DNA from: UBA10649 sp963700255
GTDB lineage: Bacteria; Actinomycetota; Actinomycetes; S36-B12
Direction: 5' to 3'
Length of the DNA stretch: 64,000 bases
NCBI GenBank assembly: GCA_963700255.1
Contig: CAVOWW010000024.1
Span: 248,001-312,000 of the forward strand
Program-made: the position numbers and the translations under genes
The notes under the pieces: generated by a model
What the model was told of the DNA's origin: nothing
The model's input: only the letters and a program-made list of their open reading frames with translations
Databases searched by the model: none
Shown: positions 62,112 through 64,000 of the stretch, piece after piece
Layout: each line of letters begins with the position of its first letter
Position numbering within the stretch: position 1 is the stretch's first letter

Positions 62112-62417
62112 ATGACCGTCGCCGTGATCTTCACGTCGCGCCGCACCCTCGATCATGAGGAGGAGTACTCCGTCATGGCGGCACGCATGGACGAGCTCGT
62201 GCGCGAGCAGCCGGGTTTCGTGAGCATCACCAGCGTGCGGGATCCCAGGACCCGCGAGGGGATCACCGTGGCGTGCTTCATCGACGAGGACGCGGTGAGA
62301 GCATGGCGGCAGCAGCCGGAGCATGCGGAGGCCCAGCGCAGGGGCATCGCCGACTTCTACGAGGAGTACCACGTGACCGTCGCCAACGTCGCGCGAGAGT
62401 ACGGGTCGCGTTCGTGA
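62112..62417 (+). CDS. antibiotic-biosynthesis-monooxygenase (ABM) domain protein
   Basis: 101 aa ferredoxin-like ABM protein (VAVIFTSRRTLDHEEEYSVM; QPGFVSITSVRD; GITVACFIDEDAVRAWRQQPEH). Start is chosen at 62112 because GAAGGGG lies nine bases upstream and the ABM domain starts there. An in-frame ATG at 61959 would add about 50 basic residues (SRWARAARIQVAVAKTLVRLK). Function unknown; overlaps the next gene by four bases. Confidence 0.8.
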   Translation: MTVAVIFTSRRTLDHEEEYSVMAARMDELVREQPGFVSITSVRDPRTREGITVACFIDEDAVRAWRQQPEHAEAQRRGIADFYEEYHVTVANVAREYGSRS

Positions 62418-63985
62418 CCACCCCCGTTCGCCGGTTCCGTCTCCTGACACAGGTCGTGGCAGCCGCCCTCGCTCTCGGCGTCGGGGTGCTGGTGGCGGCG
62501 CCACCGGCGTCGGCCGCCCGACCGCCCATCGTCATCACCGTGCCCCCCGAGGCGCCGGCCTACGCCTCGTTCCCGATGACCGTCCAGATCCCTGCGACGG
62601 CCAAGCCTGTCCGCCGCTCGGCGACCTTGACGGTGTCCCGGGACGGGACCTCCTTCACGCCCGTCAGCACGTGGGCGGTGGCGCGCGGCGGTGGCCGCAA
62701 GGCCTTCAGCGTCGATGCGGGCACGACCCCTGGCCGCGTGTGGTTCCGGGTCAACGTGACGGGGCGGGGCCTGGTGCCGCAGATCACGTCGGCCGGCGTG
62801 CGGATCACGAATCCCTACCGGCCGAGCGCGCCGGACAACGCCGACATCCCGGAGTCCGGGGTGCCGGTGACGGCGGCCCTCTTCGGCAGCCATCCGATCG
62901 TCGGCAGCCCGGAGCATGCCGGCACGGTCCGGCTCTGGGACACGTCCACCTCGTGGAACGCCATCGAGCGCTCGCGGGGCACCTACGCCTGGGCGGCCCT
63001 CGACCGTGCGGTCGCAGCGGCGGAGGCGGCCGGCCAGGAGGTCCTGCTCGTGCTCGGCGGGACACCCGAGTGGGCGGCCGTCGCGGCGGCGCCGGGCAGC
63101 GAGTTCGCCGGGACCGGGTCGTCCATGCCCATGACGGACCCAGCGCTGTTCGAGGACTACGTGCGTGCCGTGCTGAGCCGATACGGCGGACGCATCGCCG
63201 CGTACCAGATCTGGAACGAGGCGAACATCTCGCAGTTCTGGCGGGGCACGCCGGAGCTGATGGCCGATCTCACGGCCCGCGCCTACGCCATCATCAAGCG
63301 GGAGCAGCCGGGGGCCATCGTCGTGGCGGCCTCGACGGGGTCACGATGGGTCAAGGGCTTCACCGAGTTCTACCCGGAGTACCTGACCGCCCTGGGCGTC
63401 CTCGGCTGGCCCGTCGATGCCTACTCGGTCCACCTGTACCCGATGGCCGCCGGGACACCTCGCGACCGGACCTTCCTGCTCGGGCTCATGACCACGGCCC
63501 TGCGCATCGCCAAGGCTCCGACGAAGCCGATCTGGGAGACCGAGATCAACTACGGGATCACCAACCCCGGGACCGGCGAGGCCGCCCGGACCATCCCGGA
63601 TGCAGAGGTCCCCAGCTATGTCGCGCGCACGTACCTGGACTCGCTGCGCTTCGGCATCGCCCGCAGCTACTGGTACGCGTGGACCCCGGAGTACCGGTTG
63701 CTCGGCATCCAGATGTGGAACGGCTACCTGGCGACCCGGGCCTTTGGCACGACCCGGGACTGGCTCGTGGGCGCGACCTTCAGCGGCTGCTCGACGACTG
63801 ACGTGAGCGTCCTGTGCAACTTCGACCGGGGTGGCGCACCCTTCTACGTCGCGTACACCGATGACGGTTCCGCTGCGTCCATCCCTGCGCCGGCAGGCAG
63901 CACCGTCGTCACGGGGATGGACGGGTCAGCCGTCCCCGCGGGCGCGCAGGTGGCCATCTCGGGCACTCCCGTCCGTATCTCCTGA
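62414..63985 (+). CDS. secreted glycoside hydrolase of clan A (GH5/GH39-like)
   Basis: 523 aa. Signal peptide (ending PPASA), an Ig-like N-terminal domain (about 40-140), then a TIM barrel: FGSHPIVG and VRLWDTSTSWNAIE at the start, acid/base Glu in YQIWNEANIS, nucleophile candidate Glu in IWETEINYG, and SYWYAWTPEY. A short beta-rich C-terminal domain follows. Substrate unknown. GTG start overlaps the ABM stop (GTGA). Confidence 0.85.
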   Translation: MTTPVRRFRLLTQVVAAALALGVGVLVAAPPASAARPPIVITVPPEAPAYASFPMTVQIPATAKPVRRSATLTVSRDGTSFTPVSTWAVARGGGRKAFSVDAGTTPGRVWFRVNVTGRGLVPQITSAGVRITNPYRPSAPDNADIPESGVPVTAALFGSHPIVGSPEHAGTVRLWDTSTSWNAIERSRGTYAWAALDRAVAAAEAAGQEVLLVLGGTPEWAAVAAAPGSEFAGTGSSMPMTDPALFEDYVRAVLSRYGGRIAAYQIWNEANISQFWRGTPELMADLTARAYAIIKREQPGAIVVAASTGSRWVKGFTEFYPEYLTALGVLGWPVDAYSVHLYPMAAGTPRDRTFLLGLMTTALRIAKAPTKPIWETEINYGITNPGTGEAARTIPDAEVPSYVARTYLDSLRFGIARSYWYAWTPEYRLLGIQMWNGYLATRAFGTTRDWLVGATFSGCSTTDVSVLCNFDRGGAPFYVAYTDDGSAASIPAPAGSTVVTGMDGSAVPAGAQVAISGTPVRIS

Positions 63986-64000
63986 CACCGGCACGGCACT

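Noticed and set aside
1..64000. tRNA, rRNA, insertion sequences, integrases or prophage genes
   Set aside because: None recognised; gaps between genes are mostly under 150 bases and the longest (3252-3546) is explained by the riboswitch leader.

Overview
The window is a GC-rich (about 70 percent), densely packed piece of chromosome from a free-living actinomycete. The evidence is the split gene set for an actinobacterial bcc-aa3 respiratory supercomplex, a PASTA-type Ser/Thr kinase, a PPi-type phosphofructokinase, class II DAHP synthase, PspA/PspAB, and many GTG starts with 4-base ATGA/GTGA overlaps. Gene order from about 8.9 kb to 56 kb follows, from memory, the Mycobacterium tuberculosis Rv2204c-Rv2172c block (erpA, adoK, ctaC, qcrBAC, ctaE, trpD, Rv2191, ripC, fadD15, TB16.3, Rv2184c, Rv2183c, plsC, aroG, pknL, mptA, idsA2, metF-like). 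It also resembles the equivalent Streptomyces region. No mycolate-specific genes are seen; a Nocardioides/Aeromicrobium-like or other non-mycolate actinomycete fits, but the genus cannot be fixed from this sequence. I see no rRNA, tRNA, CRISPR, insertion sequence or prophage.

Layout. 1-3.5 kb: a minus-strand operon behind a cobalamin riboswitch, encoding a secreted prenyltransferase/squalene-cyclase-repeat protein, a SCO2322-family secreted protein, an ECF transporter T component and an ECF ATPase cut by the left edge. 3.5-6.7 kb: a DUF3043 protein, then PspA, an HtpX-like protease and PspAB (envelope stress). 6.7-9.3 kb: VOC protein, AraC regulator, NadA, ErpA. 9.3-12.1 kb: adenosine kinase-like PfkB, Aat and a PLP-fold enzyme that lacks the catalytic lysine. 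12.2-21.5 kb: ctaC-ctaD-ctaF, an L,D-transpeptidase, a GNAT, and the convergent qcrCAB/ctaE genes. 21.6-27 kb: a degenerate receiver protein, trpD, a DEDDh/GIY-YIG nuclease, two Cys-motif small proteins and a RipC-like NlpC/P60 hydrolase. 27.1-27.8 kb: a small membrane protein carrying five almost identical 25-residue repeats.

27.9-36.2 kb: FadD15, SRPBCC proteins, a phosphoesterase, a frameshifted ArsA-like protein, a ROK glucokinase, an esterase and PlsC. 36.3-46.8 kb: glycerol kinase, PPi-PFK, DAHP synthase, MGMT, an SPFH protein, an amino-acid oxidase-like flavoprotein, a lipase, a hydrolase remnant, a DUF1801-YwqK fusion and an ALDH7 dehydrogenase. 46.8-55.2 kb: PknL-like kinase, a NadR-like ATPase, a fused two-domain lycopene cyclase, and the operon GGPP synthase-CrtI-GT-C mannosyltransferase-CrtB. 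55.2-64 kb: MetF, a K+/H+ antiporter, a DUF1566 protein, a second carotenoid operon (CruF hydratase, GT2, CrtD-like desaturase), an ABM protein and a secreted glycoside hydrolase.

Functional picture. The two carotenoid clusters together encode a plausible route from GGPP to a monocyclic, 1'-hydroxylated, 3',4'-desaturated, glycosylated C40 carotenoid of the phleixanthophyll/myxol-glycoside type. The respiratory genes form a complete cytochrome bcc-aa3 branch. The most interesting spots are the riboswitch-controlled corrinoid-uptake candidate with secreted proteins, the reading frame with no stop from 2167 to the left edge, the repeat membrane protein, the lysine-less class V aminotransferase fold, and the mannosyltransferase embedded in the carotenoid operon.
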